Shown here piece after piece: positions 17,014 to 25,463 of a stretch of 64,000 nt of DNA. Both the position numbers and the translations under genes were made by a program. Position 1 is the first letter of the stretch, and each line of letters begins with the position of its first letter. A model generated the notes under the pieces. It searched no databases. It was not told the DNA's origin and was given only the letters and a program-made list of their open reading frames with translations. The DNA comes from CAYJLC01 sp044426355 (GTDB lineage: Bacteria > Bacillota > Clostridia > Oscillospirales > Butyricicoccaceae), in contig JAWXUO010000001.1 of assembly GCA_044426355.1 (NCBI GenBank), positions 27,387 through 91,386 on the forward strand, read 5' to 3'.

Positions 17014-17103
17014 TAATCCACTCCTCTTAAATTAATTTTATGAAAACTTATCCGTTATAGCTACAACTTTTTCTACACATTATGTTTAGTTTTCATATTC
17101 TAT

Positions 17104-17132
17104 ATAATACTGGTAAAATTAAAAACTGTCAA
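17104..17132 (-). promoter_or_regulatory. Sigma-A promoter of the phage-like operon
   Basis: On the minus strand TTGACA (17132-17127), 17 bp, TATTAT (17109-17104). The roughly 85-nt leader contains ATGAAAACT inverted as AGTTTTCAT across about 40 bp, and the boxes TGTGTAG (17079-17073) and GTTGTAG (17067-17061). These are also found at the 27.9-kb regulator locus. No second promoter is needed for the operon. Confidence 0.85.
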
Positions 17133-17184
17133 GCTATTTTTTCAAAAAAGCAAAAAATTTTTTTCTAATTTAAAATATAAAAAA

Positions 17185-17214
17185 ACCAACTCAAATTTTC
17201 ACATTTGAATTGGT
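17185..17214 (-). terminator. Terminator of the histidine operon
   Basis: On the minus strand ACCAATTCAAAT/ATTTGAGTTGGT form a 12-position stem with one mismatch and a 6-nt loop, followed by a T run. It lies 18 bp after the last his gene. Confidence 0.85.
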
Positions 17215-17232
17215 AAGTTATTTTATTAAATT

Positions 17233-18030
17233 TTATAAATTCATTTCATCAAAACCTGACTTTGTAAGATACATTTGCTTTTTAAATCCATATTTTTTCA
17301 AAATTTGAATTGATTTATCATAAAAACAATTAATTCCATCAGTACTATGTGCATCAGTTGTAATAATAATTTTCGCATTGGCCTCTTTCAAAATATCTAA
17401 TAAATAAGGAGCTGGGTAAAATCTATCTATATAACCACGAGATATTGCACCAGTATTAATTTCAATAATAATTCCATTTTTAATACATTTTTCCAGTGAT
17501 TTAACTGCAATTTCTCTATATTCCAATGAATTTTCATCAAACAAATCATTTAATCTGTTGAATTTTGTAACTAAATCAAAATGTCCTAAAATATCTCCTG
17601 TTTTAGATGCATTGATAACTGCGTCGTAATAATCTCTAATATACTCTAAAAAATCACCATTATAATATTTTTTCACATCATCAATTTGAATTTCTTTTTT
17701 ATTATCTATTTCAAGATAATATCCATTTTTTTGTATAATATGCACAGAAGAAATCGAATAATCAAATTTAGATACATCTATCGGAAATAGATATTCCAAT
17801 TCAATTCCCATAAAAACTTCACATTTTTCTTCATATTTTTTCCTAATTTTGTTAATTTCAGCCATATATTGTGTTAATTCAGTCATACAATAATCATTTT
17901 CTATAGAAATTGGTGAATGCCCCGAAAATCCAAATGATTTTAATCCTAAATTAATAGCCTGCAAAACCATTTCCTCTACTGTGTTTTTACCATCGCAAAA
18001 AGTTGTGTGGGCATGTAAATTTTGAATCAC
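17233..18030 (-). CDS. hisK: Histidinol-phosphatase, PHP type (HisK)
   Basis: Removes phosphate from histidinol phosphate, the penultimate part of the pathway. 265 residues of the PHP family with metal motifs HAHTTFCDG (residues 5-13), GFSGHSPI, FMGIELEY, GHFDLV and TTDAHS. It is the last gene of the his operon and overlaps hisIE by 4 bp. This form replaces the HAD-type phosphatase found in E. coli HisB. Confidence 0.93.
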   Translation of the reverse strand: MIQNLHAHTTFCDGKNTVEEMVLQAINLGLKSFGFSGHSPISIENDYCMTELTQYMAEINKIRKKYEEKCEVFMGIELEYLFPIDVSKFDYSISSVHIIQKNGYYLEIDNKKEIQIDDVKKYYNGDFLEYIRDYYDAVINASKTGDILGHFDLVTKFNRLNDLFDENSLEYREIAVKSLEKCIKNGIIIEINTGAISRGYIDRFYPAPYLLDILKEANAKIIITTDAHSTDGINCFYDKSIQILKKYGFKKQMYLTKSGFDEMNL

Positions 18031-18656
18031 TGCATTTTCTCCTGCTTTACTTTTTTATCAATTACGTGTCTAGAACCGAGTTCATCTCGAATTTCATTCA
18101 CAGAAATATCCATTTCAGCCATCAAAACAAGTAAATGATATGCTAAATCAGCAATTTCATACACTGTTTCTGGCTTATCGTCATTCATAGCACCAATTAC
18201 AACCTCTGTACATTCTTCGCCAACTTTTTTAAGAATTTTTTCTTTACCTTTTTCAAATAAATACGTTGTATAAGACTTCTCTGGCATAGTTTTCTTGCGT
18301 TCTGCAATCAAATTTGCAAGTGAATCTATAGAAAATGCATCTTTTTCACATGAAATCTCATTAAAAAAGCACGAAACTTCTCCCGTATGGCACGCAGGAC
18401 CATTAACAATCGCCTTAATTAAAATTGTGTCATTATCACAATCTAAATTAATACTCATAACTTTTTGTCTATTTCCACTAGTTTCGCCCTTTCTCCACAA
18501 TTCACTACGAGAACGAGAAAAAAAACATGTAAAACCCTCATTTTGTGTAATTTTCAAGCTTTCTTCGTTCATATAAGCAAGCATAAGCACTTCATTTGTA
18601 TAAAAATCCTGAACAATTGCAGGAATAAGTCCATTTTCATTCCATTTTAAATCCAT
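18027..18656 (-). CDS. hisI: Bifunctional phosphoribosyl-AMP cyclohydrolase / phosphoribosyl-ATP pyrophosphatase (HisIE)
   Basis: Carries out steps 2 and 3 of histidine synthesis. Residues 1-110 are the cyclohydrolase (HisI), with SRSRSELWRKGETSGN, the metal site DCDND and PACHTGEVSCFF. Residues 115-209 are the pyrophosphatase (HisE), with KKVGEECTEVVIGA and ELADLAYHLLV-like sequence. The 209-residue length is normal for the fused form. It starts 1 bp after hisF. Confidence 0.97.
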   Translation of the reverse strand: MDLKWNENGLIPAIVQDFYTNEVLMLAYMNEESLKITQNEGFTCFFSRSRSELWRKGETSGNRQKVMSINLDCDNDTILIKAIVNGPACHTGEVSCFFNEISCEKDAFSIDSLANLIAERKKTMPEKSYTTYLFEKGKEKILKKVGEECTEVVIGAMNDDKPETVYEIADLAYHLLVLMAEMDISVNEIRDELGSRHVIDKKVKQEKMQ

Positions 18657-18657
18657 T

Positions 18658-19416
18658 TTAAATCCTCATTTCTATATTTTTTTCTTTTAAAAACTGCTTC
18701 AATTCAGCAATATTCACAGTCTTATAGTGGAAAATAGATGCAGCTAAACCAGCATCAACTTTTGGTAATTTATTAAATAAATCATAAAAATCTTGCATAT
18801 TTCCTGCTCCACCACTCGCAATAACAGGAATATTCACAACATCACATATTTTTTCCAGCATTTCTATGTCAAATCCATTTTTCACACCATCAGTATCAAT
18901 GCTATTTACAACAATTTCACCAGCACCTAGACTTTCGCCTCGTTTTACCCACTCAATCGCATCAATTTCGGTAATTTCTCGCCCACCAAGTCGACAAATT
19001 CTAAATTTTCCATCAATTCTTTTAATATCAGCAGATAAAACAACACATTGACTGCCATATTTTTTAGCTGCTTCATACATGAGATTTGGATTTTTTATAG
19101 CTCCCGAATTTACAGAAACTTTATCAGCACCACATTTCAAAACTCTATCAAAATCTGAAATTTCGTTAATTCCACCACCCACTGTAAGAGGTATAAAAAT
19201 TTCACTCGCAACTTTTGTTAAAATTTCAGTAAAAAGTCCACGTTTTTCAACACTAGCAGTAATATCATAAAAAACTAACTCGTCAGCACCGCTTTGATTG
19301 TAGAATTTTGCTAAAGTTATCGGATTTTCAACATCACGAACACCCTCAAAATTCACACCTTTCACCACTCTACCATCTTTTATATCCAAACACGGAATAA
19401 TTCGCTTTGTAATCAT
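18658..19416 (-). CDS. hisF: Imidazole glycerol phosphate synthase cyclase subunit HisF
   Basis: TIM-barrel subunit that uses ammonia from HisH to make IGP and AICAR. 252 residues with the opening RIIPCLDIKDGRVVKG, containing the catalytic Asp, and ADIKRIDGKFR for the second Asp region. The phosphate-binding turns are VGGGI and ASGGAG. It overlaps hisA by 4 bp. Confidence 0.98.
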   Translation of the reverse strand: MITKRIIPCLDIKDGRVVKGVNFEGVRDVENPITLAKFYNQSGADELVFYDITASVEKRGLFTEILTKVASEIFIPLTVGGGINEISDFDRVLKCGADKVSVNSGAIKNPNLMYEAAKKYGSQCVVLSADIKRIDGKFRICRLGGREITEIDAIEWVKRGESLGAGEIVVNSIDTDGVKNGFDIEMLEKICDVVNIPVIASGGAGNMQDFYDLFNKLPKVDAGLAASIFHYKTVNIAELKQFLKEKNIEMRI

Positions 19417-20120
19417 ATTTTCAATGCCTCCGAAAGTGAAATTTTGCCTTCATAAATAGCTTTTCCAACTATCGCACCGTGACAGCCCATATCTTTTAAT
19501 TTTTTAATTTCTTCAATTGAGCTAACTCCACCACTAGCGATAACTTTTAGGTCATTTATAGTGCATAAACGTTCATACGCAGGTAAATTACACCCAGAAA
19601 GCATACCATCTTTCGAAATATCAGTATAAATTATAGTAGAAACTCCAATTTCACTCATTTTTTCACAAAAATCAAACGAATTAATTCCACTATCAGTAAG
19701 CCAACCATGAGTAGCCACCTTTTCATTTTTAGCGTCGACACCTACAGCGATCGCATCACCATATTTTTCAACCATTTCTTCAACAAATTTAGGATTTTTT
19801 GTCGCAATCGTGCCTAAAATCACACGATTTATTCCCAAATCAAGGTAATCACTTATTCTTTTTTCATCTCTTATTCCACCACCTATTTCTAAAAATAAAC
19901 CTTTTACCTTTAAAATTTCAGCAATAGCAGTTTGGTTTAATGGCGTACCTTCTTTTGCACCATCTAAATCTACAATATGTAAATTTTTCGCTCCACTTTT
20001 CACAAAATTTTCTGCCATTTCAGCAATATCTTCACTATAAATTTTAACCTTATCGTAATCACCTTGTGAAAGTCTTACAATTTTATTGTCTTTAAGGTCA
20101 ATTGCTGGAAAAATTTCCAT
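19413..20120 (-). CDS. hisA: Phosphoribosylformimino-5-aminoimidazole carboxamide ribotide isomerase HisA
   Basis: Isomerises ProFAR to PRFAR, the substrate of HisFH. 235-residue TIM barrel with AIDLKDNKIVRLSQGDY (catalytic Asp8), EIGGGIRD, and YTDISKDGMLSG (second Asp), then ASGGVSS. The 31-bp gap to hisH and an intact ribosome-binding site support the start. Confidence 0.97.
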   Translation of the reverse strand: MEIFPAIDLKDNKIVRLSQGDYDKVKIYSEDIAEMAENFVKSGAKNLHIVDLDGAKEGTPLNQTAIAEILKVKGLFLEIGGGIRDEKRISDYLDLGINRVILGTIATKNPKFVEEMVEKYGDAIAVGVDAKNEKVATHGWLTDSGINSFDFCEKMSEIGVSTIIYTDISKDGMLSGCNLPAYERLCTINDLKVIASGGVSSIEEIKKLKDMGCHGAIVGKAIYEGKISLSEALKI

Positions 20121-20151
20121 AATTAAGCTCCTTTTCTAAAATTATTTTTTC

Positions 20152-20760
20152 TTAATTATACTCATAAAATGCTTTCAAGATTTTTAGTCCTACTTCACCG
20201 GATTTTTCTGGGTGAAATTGACAGCCAAAAATATTGTCATTTTGCACAGTTGCTGTTACATCAATTTCATACGGAGATGTACTTGTTATATACTTATTTT
20301 CCGTTTTTGCGTAAAAAGAATGCACAAAATACACATATTCATTACTTTTTATATGCTTCAAAATAGGACAATCTTTAATATTTTCAAGTTTATTCCAACC
20401 CATGTGTGGAATTTTAATGTCACTTTTAATATCATTTTTCAATGAAACAATATCGCCTTTTATTAGTCCTAAACCGTCATATTCACCAAATTCATATCCT
20501 TTTTCGAACAAAAGTTGCATGCCTAAACAGATTCCCATAAGAGGTTTTTTTTGTGCATTTTGTACAACAACATTACTCAAACCAGAGTTTTTTAATATTT
20601 CTGAGGCATCGCCAAAAGCACCAACACCCGGTAAAATAATATGACTAGCATCTGCAATTTTTTGCTCATCTTTAGTAATTATTGCTGGTATTTCCAACAT
20701 TTTTAACGACGCAGACAGTGAAAACAAATTTCCTACGCCATAATCTATAATTGCAATCAT
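20152..20760 (-). CDS. hisH: Imidazole glycerol phosphate synthase glutaminase subunit HisH
   Basis: Class I glutamine amidotransferase that supplies ammonia to HisF. 202 residues with the oxyanion motif PGVGAFGD, the nucleophile elbow GICLGMQLLF (catalytic Cys about 78), and FHPEKSG carrying catalytic His and Glu. It shares one base with hisB. Confidence 0.97.
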   Translation of the reverse strand: MIAIIDYGVGNLFSLSASLKMLEIPAIITKDEQKIADASHIILPGVGAFGDASEILKNSGLSNVVVQNAQKKPLMGICLGMQLLFEKGYEFGEYDGLGLIKGDIVSLKNDIKSDIKIPHMGWNKLENIKDCPILKHIKSNEYVYFVHSFYAKTENKYITSTSPYEIDVTATVQNDNIFGCQFHPEKSGEVGLKILKAFYEYN

Positions 20761-21347
20761 TAAATCACCCCTTTAGTTGACGGAATTTCATTTGAAAATT
20801 GAGGGTCAATCGCCACAGCTTGTCGCAACGCACGAGCCAAAGCTTTAAAAATCCCCTCTATTATATGATGTGAATTTTCACCCCTTATTTGTAAAACATG
20901 TAAAGTAATTCCACTTTCACGTGCGAAAGCCATCATAAATTCTTTGCACAATTCAGTGTCGAAATCACCTACTTTTTGAGCTTTTATATCAATATTTTCA
21001 ACTAAAAGTCCTCTTCCACTAATATCTAGTGATACCTGAATTAAACTTTCATCCATAGGCACCGTAAAATTCCCATAACGAGCAATCCCCTTTTTATCGC
21101 CCAAAGCCGACTTCACAACCTGTCCTAAAACAATCGCAATATCCTCAGTTGTATGGTGAAAATCAACAAAAATATCTCCATCACACAAAACATCTAAATC
21201 AAAACGTGCATGAGAAGCAAAAAGAGTAAGCATATGATCTAAAAAACCACATTTTGTAGAAATTTTACTGTTTCCATTCCCATCTAAGTTCAAGGAAAGC
21301 ATAATTTTCGTTTCTTTTGTTTCACGCTCAATCTTTATCTCACGCAT
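20760..21347 (-). CDS. hisB: Imidazoleglycerol-phosphate dehydratase HisB
   Basis: Monofunctional dehydratase making imidazole acetol phosphate. 195 residues with the duplicated manganese-binding motifs DFHHTTEDIA and ENSHHIIEG, and GFLDHMLTLFASH near residue 35. The histidinol-phosphatase half of the enterobacterial enzyme is absent and is supplied by HisK. Confidence 0.97.
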   Translation of the reverse strand: MREIKIERETKETKIMLSLNLDGNGNSKISTKCGFLDHMLTLFASHARFDLDVLCDGDIFVDFHHTTEDIAIVLGQVVKSALGDKKGIARYGNFTVPMDESLIQVSLDISGRGLLVENIDIKAQKVGDFDTELCKEFMMAFARESGITLHVLQIRGENSHHIIEGIFKALARALRQAVAIDPQFSNEIPSTKGVI

Positions 21348-22407
21348 AAATTCCCTCCAAAATCTCCTGTATACTCAAAATAACTTTGTCCATTTGCACA
21401 TCTGTTCCAATTGAAATTCGTACAAAATCACTAATTTTCACATCATCAAAATGACGAACGATGATATTTCTTTCACGCAACTTATCATACAAGTCTTTTC
21501 CAGAAATTTTATCATTTTTTGTAAAAATAAAGTTAGCTTTTGAATTTAACGTATAAAATCCTAGTTTATCCAAATTTTTCACAAACTTTTCTCTTGTTTC
21601 CACGATTTTTTTTATACAATCTCTATAATAATCATCTTCTTCTATCGAAACAACACCTAAAGCCTGCGTTAAAGCATTAACATTATAAGGATTATACGAA
21701 TTTTTAATTTTTTTCAAATCATCAATCAAATTTTCATTAGCAATTGCATACCCTAGTCTTGCTCCAGCTAAACTTCTAGATTTCGAAAAAGTTCCAGAAA
21801 TCAATAAATTTTCATATTTTTCTACTAGTTCAATAGCAGAATTTGCTCCAAAATCGACATATGCCTCATCTATGACAACCACATTATTAGGATTTTTTTG
21901 AAGTATTTGTTCAATTTGACCAATAGTTAATGCAATGCCAGTCGGTGCATTAGGATTTGCTATAATTATCGTCTTGTTTTTTTCGTAATAATCCGAAATA
22001 TCAATTTCAAAATTGTCGTTTAAAGATATTTTTTCATCATTTATACTATATAATTTACTAAAAACTTTATAAAAACCATATGAAATTTCAGGATAACACA
22101 CACCTATTTTTTCATCACAAAATGCTAAAAAACAAAATGCTAATATTTCGTCAGAACCATTTGCAAAAATAACATTTTTTTGATTAATTCCATAATATGT
22201 TGTAAAAACTTCTGTCAACTTTTTACATTCAGTATCATTATAAATATTTAAATTTTTAGCTATTTCAGCAACTTTTTCGTTTGAATTTTCATGGGGTGGA
22301 AACGGATTTTCATTAGTATTCAATTTTATAATATCTGAAATTTTAGGTTGTTCACCAGGTGTATATGCACTAAACTTTTCAAATTTCGGCACTATAAATC
22401 TACTCAT
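21340..22407 (-). CDS. hisC: Histidinol-phosphate aminotransferase HisC
   Basis: Pyridoxal-phosphate enzyme of fold type I that transfers an amino group from glutamate to imidazole acetol phosphate. 355 residues with LNTNENPFPP, ANPNAPTG, DEAYVDF and the Schiff-base lysine in SGTFSKSRSLAGARLGY. It overlaps hisB by 8 bp and follows hisD by 2 bp. Confidence 0.96.
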   Translation of the reverse strand: MSRFIVPKFEKFSAYTPGEQPKISDIIKLNTNENPFPPHENSNEKVAEIAKNLNIYNDTECKKLTEVFTTYYGINQKNVIFANGSDEILAFCFLAFCDEKIGVCYPEISYGFYKVFSKLYSINDEKISLNDNFEIDISDYYEKNKTIIIANPNAPTGIALTIGQIEQILQKNPNNVVVIDEAYVDFGANSAIELVEKYENLLISGTFSKSRSLAGARLGYAIANENLIDDLKKIKNSYNPYNVNALTQALGVVSIEEDDYYRDCIKKIVETREKFVKNLDKLGFYTLNSKANFIFTKNDKISGKDLYDKLRERNIIVRHFDDVKISDFVRISIGTDVQMDKVILSIQEILEGIYA

Positions 22408-22409
22408 TT

Positions 22410-23672
22410 TTACACCTCAAATCTATTAGAAACACTTTTTGCATGTGCTTCTAAACCTTCCATAGTTGCAAAACGCACTATGTCATCTTTTGCCATTTCT
22501 AGTGTTTTTTCGTCATAATACACAAAAGTTGATTTTTTCATAAAAGTTTCAGTTCCCAAGGCAGAACTAAATTTCGCAGTTCCATTTGTTGGTAATGTGT
22601 GATTTACACCAGCAAAATAATCTCCGAGTGCTTCCGGTGTGTTTTTTCCAAGGAAAATACTTCCTGCATTTTGAATTTTAGGAAGATATGAAAATGGATT
22701 TTCTAGCATAATTTCTAAATGCTCTGGAGCAATTTCGTTCGATATTTCAAAGCATTCATCTGTCGATTTGCACAAAATTATATACGAATTTTCATCAATT
22801 GCTTGTCTACAAATATCACTTCTAGAAAGTAATGGAATCTGTAATTCAAGCTCATTTTGAACATTTTCAGCTAATTTATCACTCGTAGTAACCAAAATAC
22901 TGCTCGCCATAGGGTCATGTTCAGCCTGAGATAGTAAATCTGAGGCAATTATTCTAGCATTTGCATTCTCATCAGCAATAACTAAAATTTCAGATGGACC
23001 TGCAATCATATCTATATCAACTTCGCCAAAAACTTCCTTTTTCGCAGTTGCCACAAAAGTATTGCCAGGACCAGTAATTTTATAAACTTTTTCAATAGTT
23101 TCTGTACCATAAGCAAGTGCTGCAACAGCTCCTGCACCACCGATTTTATAAAATTTATCAACTCCTGCTAAAAATGCACATGCCAAAATCCCATTTGAAA
23201 TTTCACCGTCAGGCCCTGGAGGCGACACCATAGTAATCTGTTTGCAACCAGCAATTTTAGCTGGAATCACATTCATCAAAACAGTAGATGGATACACAGC
23301 TTTTCCACCAGGAACATAAATCCCCACCTTTTCAATAGGTGTAACTTTTTGGCCTAGAATAACACCCTCTTTTTCCACCATAAACCCTTTTTGAAGTTGA
23401 TTTTTATGAAAATCTTCGATATTTTTCATAGATTTTTTAATAGTTTCTAAAAATTTAGCATCAATTTGACTTACAGCATCTTCCATTTCTTTTTTTGTCA
23501 CCTCAAGTGTTGAAAGCTTCGCATTGTCAAATTTCTCAGCATACTCAAAAAGTGCTTTATCTCCATTTATTTTAACATTTTCAATAATTTCTTTCACAAT
23601 TTTGGTAATATTTTCAGAATTTTCAGTATTCCTGCTTGATATTCCATCAACATTACTGATAATTTTAATCAT
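22410..23672 (-). CDS. hisD: Histidinol dehydrogenase HisD
   Basis: Zinc enzyme that oxidises histidinol twice to histidine using NAD. 420 residues with VPGGKAVYPSTVLMN, KITGPGNTFVATAKKEVFG, AGPSEILVIAD and the zinc/catalytic region SQAEHDPMASS. The C-terminal YFAGVNHTLPTNGTA is also typical. It overlaps hisG by 8 bp. Confidence 0.97.
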   Translation of the reverse strand: MIKIISNVDGISSRNTENSENITKIVKEIIENVKINGDKALFEYAEKFDNAKLSTLEVTKKEMEDAVSQIDAKFLETIKKSMKNIEDFHKNQLQKGFMVEKEGVILGQKVTPIEKVGIYVPGGKAVYPSTVLMNVIPAKIAGCKQITMVSPPGPDGEISNGILACAFLAGVDKFYKIGGAGAVAALAYGTETIEKVYKITGPGNTFVATAKKEVFGEVDIDMIAGPSEILVIADENANARIIASDLLSQAEHDPMASSILVTTSDKLAENVQNELELQIPLLSRSDICRQAIDENSYIILCKSTDECFEISNEIAPEHLEIMLENPFSYLPKIQNAGSIFLGKNTPEALGDYFAGVNHTLPTNGTAKFSSALGTETFMKKSTFVYYDEKTLEMAKDDIVRFATMEGLEAHAKSVSNRFEV

Positions 23673-24279
23673 TTTTCATTCTCCCTACTATATCATCAAT
23701 CAGTTTTCTTTTAAAATTATATCTACTTTTTGACGCTATAACTCTTGCACTAAGGTCTATAATTTTAGTATCTACTTTAAGGTCATTTTCACGAAGCGTG
23801 CTACCAGTTTCAACAATGTCAACAATAACATCAGAAAGCCCTAAAATAGGAGCAAGTTCAATTGAACCATTAAGTTTTATAATATCAATATCCCTATTTT
23901 GCTCAGAATAATATTTTTTCGCAATATTTGGGTATTTCGTCGCTACTGTCAAGGTTTTTGACTTGTCATCTTCATACCCATTTTTTGAGCATACACACAT
24001 TGAACATTTACCTAATTCTAAATCTAAAAGTTCATAAACATCTGCATTTGACTCAATTAACGTATCTTTACCAACAATTCCGATATCAGCAACGCCTCTT
24101 TCTACATAAACTGCAACATCTGACGGTTTTATTAGAAAAAAACGCACTCCTTTTTCAACATTTTCAAAAACAAGCTTTCGAGTATTATCCTCAAACTCTT
24201 GTGCATCATAACCTAATTCTTTGAATAATTTGTAAACTTTATCCCCTAATCTGCCTTTCGGCAATGCAATATCTAACAT
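23665..24279 (-). CDS. hisG: ATP phosphoribosyltransferase catalytic subunit HisG (short form)
   Basis: First committed step: joins ATP and PRPP. At 204 residues it is the short form, without the C-terminal histidine-binding domain, and so needs HisZ for activity and feedback control; hisZ is encoded just upstream. Motifs: IALPKGRLGDKVYKL, SDVAVYVERGVADIGIVGKDTL and the PRPP-binding VDIVETGSTLREN. Confidence 0.97.
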   Translation of the reverse strand: MLDIALPKGRLGDKVYKLFKELGYDAQEFEDNTRKLVFENVEKGVRFFLIKPSDVAVYVERGVADIGIVGKDTLIESNADVYELLDLELGKCSMCVCSKNGYEDDKSKTLTVATKYPNIAKKYYSEQNRDIDIIKLNGSIELAPILGLSDVIVDIVETGSTLRENDLKVDTKIIDLSARVIASKSRYNFKRKLIDDIVGRMKND

Positions 24280-24288
24280 AATAATCTC

Positions 24289-25317
24289 CTAGTCTGTAAT
24301 ACAAAAAGTTTTTCCTTCATCAAAAAGCTTATTAGAAGTTCTCAAAAGCTCATAAACATCGCTATTTTCATCATATTTCACATTTAAAACTTCTATTTTT
24401 TTCGTTAATAATATTTTTTCTGTTGCTGATAAATCAACAGCAAACCCAAGTGCAGATTTGTCTAAATTACCCATTTTGGACACTAATTTGTCATATCTTC
24501 CACCTTTTAATGCTGGTTGTGCTACTCCACTAATATATCCTGTAAAAATCAAACCATTATAGTAATTAGTACATGAAATATGCGAAAAATCCATAAAAAC
24601 TTTATCTTTTTGCATAATTTCAGGCAAAAACTTCGCTATATTTTCCATTTCAGAAATTTCTTCACTATAATCAGACTCTTTAAAAATTTCTTTAAGTTGT
24701 TTCATTCCACTCTCAACATCACTATCTAAATTTATAAGTTTAGTGAAAATACCCAAATCGTCAATGTTTTCATTTTTCAGAAACTTTTCTAAATCATGTA
24801 CATTTTTTTGTTTCATATTTAATAGTATTTCCGTTTTTTGAAGTGAATTTAAGTTCATTTTTTCAAAAAACTTGAAAATCAATCCCATATTTGAAATACA
24901 AAGCATATAATTTTCATCAATTTGCTCAAGGCTTCTTTTAGCTAAATTTAAAATTTCAAGTGTCTGATATGTACTAATTTGACCAATAAATTCAACCCCA
25001 ATTTGATGAATTTCCTTAAATTCATCACCATCTTTTGGTATTCTAAATACGCTTTCATTATAATAAATTTTATGATTTTTTTCAGCTGTTTTTAAACAAT
25101 TTTTAACAATACTCATTGTAATATCTGGTTTTAATGCCAAAAGTTTACCATTTGGACCATAAAAAGTTATAACTCTATTGTCACCTAAAAAAGTTTCATT
25201 CTCCATATAAAATGAATATTCCTCAAATCTGCTCATTTGATATTTACTAAAACCAAATTTACTATACATATCCTCTAATTTCAGTGCAATTTGCCCTTTT
25301 TTATCTAAAAAATCCAT
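24289..25317 (-). CDS. hisZ: ATP phosphoribosyltransferase regulatory subunit HisZ
   Basis: Catalytically inactive histidyl-tRNA synthetase paralogue that forms a complex with short HisG and senses histidine. 342 residues with class II synthetase-like motifs: TFYGPNGKLLALKPDITMSI (motif 2-like, about 48-67), GVEFIG and GGRYDKL near the C-terminus. It has no anticodon-binding domain, which separates it from true HisS. First gene of the operon, with a GGGAGG site before its ATG. Confidence 0.94.
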   Translation of the reverse strand: MDFLDKKGQIALKLEDMYSKFGFSKYQMSRFEEYSFYMENETFLGDNRVITFYGPNGKLLALKPDITMSIVKNCLKTAEKNHKIYYNESVFRIPKDGDEFKEIHQIGVEFIGQISTYQTLEILNLAKRSLEQIDENYMLCISNMGLIFKFFEKMNLNSLQKTEILLNMKQKNVHDLEKFLKNENIDDLGIFTKLINLDSDVESGMKQLKEIFKESDYSEEISEMENIAKFLPEIMQKDKVFMDFSHISCTNYYNGLIFTGYISGVAQPALKGGRYDKLVSKMGNLDKSALGFAVDLSATEKILLTKKIEVLNVKYDENSDVYELLRTSNKLFDEGKTFCITD

Positions 25318-25367
25318 TATATAAAACCTCCCTTAATAATAAAATAATAATTTATGTGCATTCGTCA

Positions 25368-25400
25368 TTTAGCACAAAGCATATGTCTAATTATGCTAAA
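25368..25400. promoter_or_regulatory. Dyad at the start of the his operon, candidate operator
   Basis: TTTAGCA (25368-25374) is inverted as TGCTAAA (25394-25400), with 19 bp between. The dyad starts just after the -10 element and covers the predicted transcription start. No T-box-like or his-leader-peptide feature is seen, so a repressor site is the simplest reading. Confidence 0.45.
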
Positions 25401-25403
25401 ATT

Positions 25404-25432
25404 AGTATATCACATTTTTATAATTTAGTCAA
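25404..25432 (-). promoter_or_regulatory. Sigma-A promoter of the histidine operon
   Basis: On the minus strand TTGACT (25432-25427), 17 bp, TATACT (25409-25404), about 85 bp before the hisZ start. Confidence 0.82.
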
Positions 25433-25463
25433 CTAAAATGTTAAAGCGAGCAGACAAAATTTT

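Larger units (their letters stand above)
5740..17132 (-). mobile_element. Phage-derived capsid and contractile-tail operon
   Basis: A single minus-strand operon with one promoter (17104-17132) and one terminator (5667-5698). It encodes, in order, a small terminase-like ORF, large terminase, SPP1-type portal, GP20 scaffold, P22-type coat, head-tail connectors and tail terminator. These are followed by sheath, tube, frameshifted tail chaperone, a 211-residue protein in the tape-measure position, a LysM protein, a hub and three baseplate proteins. Gene order matches PBSX-like contractile phages. No integrase, repressor, replication, lysis, tail-fibre or XkdU-type gene is present, and no flanking direct repeats were found by eye. 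No ORF is broken. Confidence 0.85.

Noticed and set aside
5446..17232. att-type direct repeats flanking the phage-like operon
   Set aside because: By eye no direct repeat longer than chance was found between the two flanks, and no tRNA gene is adjacent.
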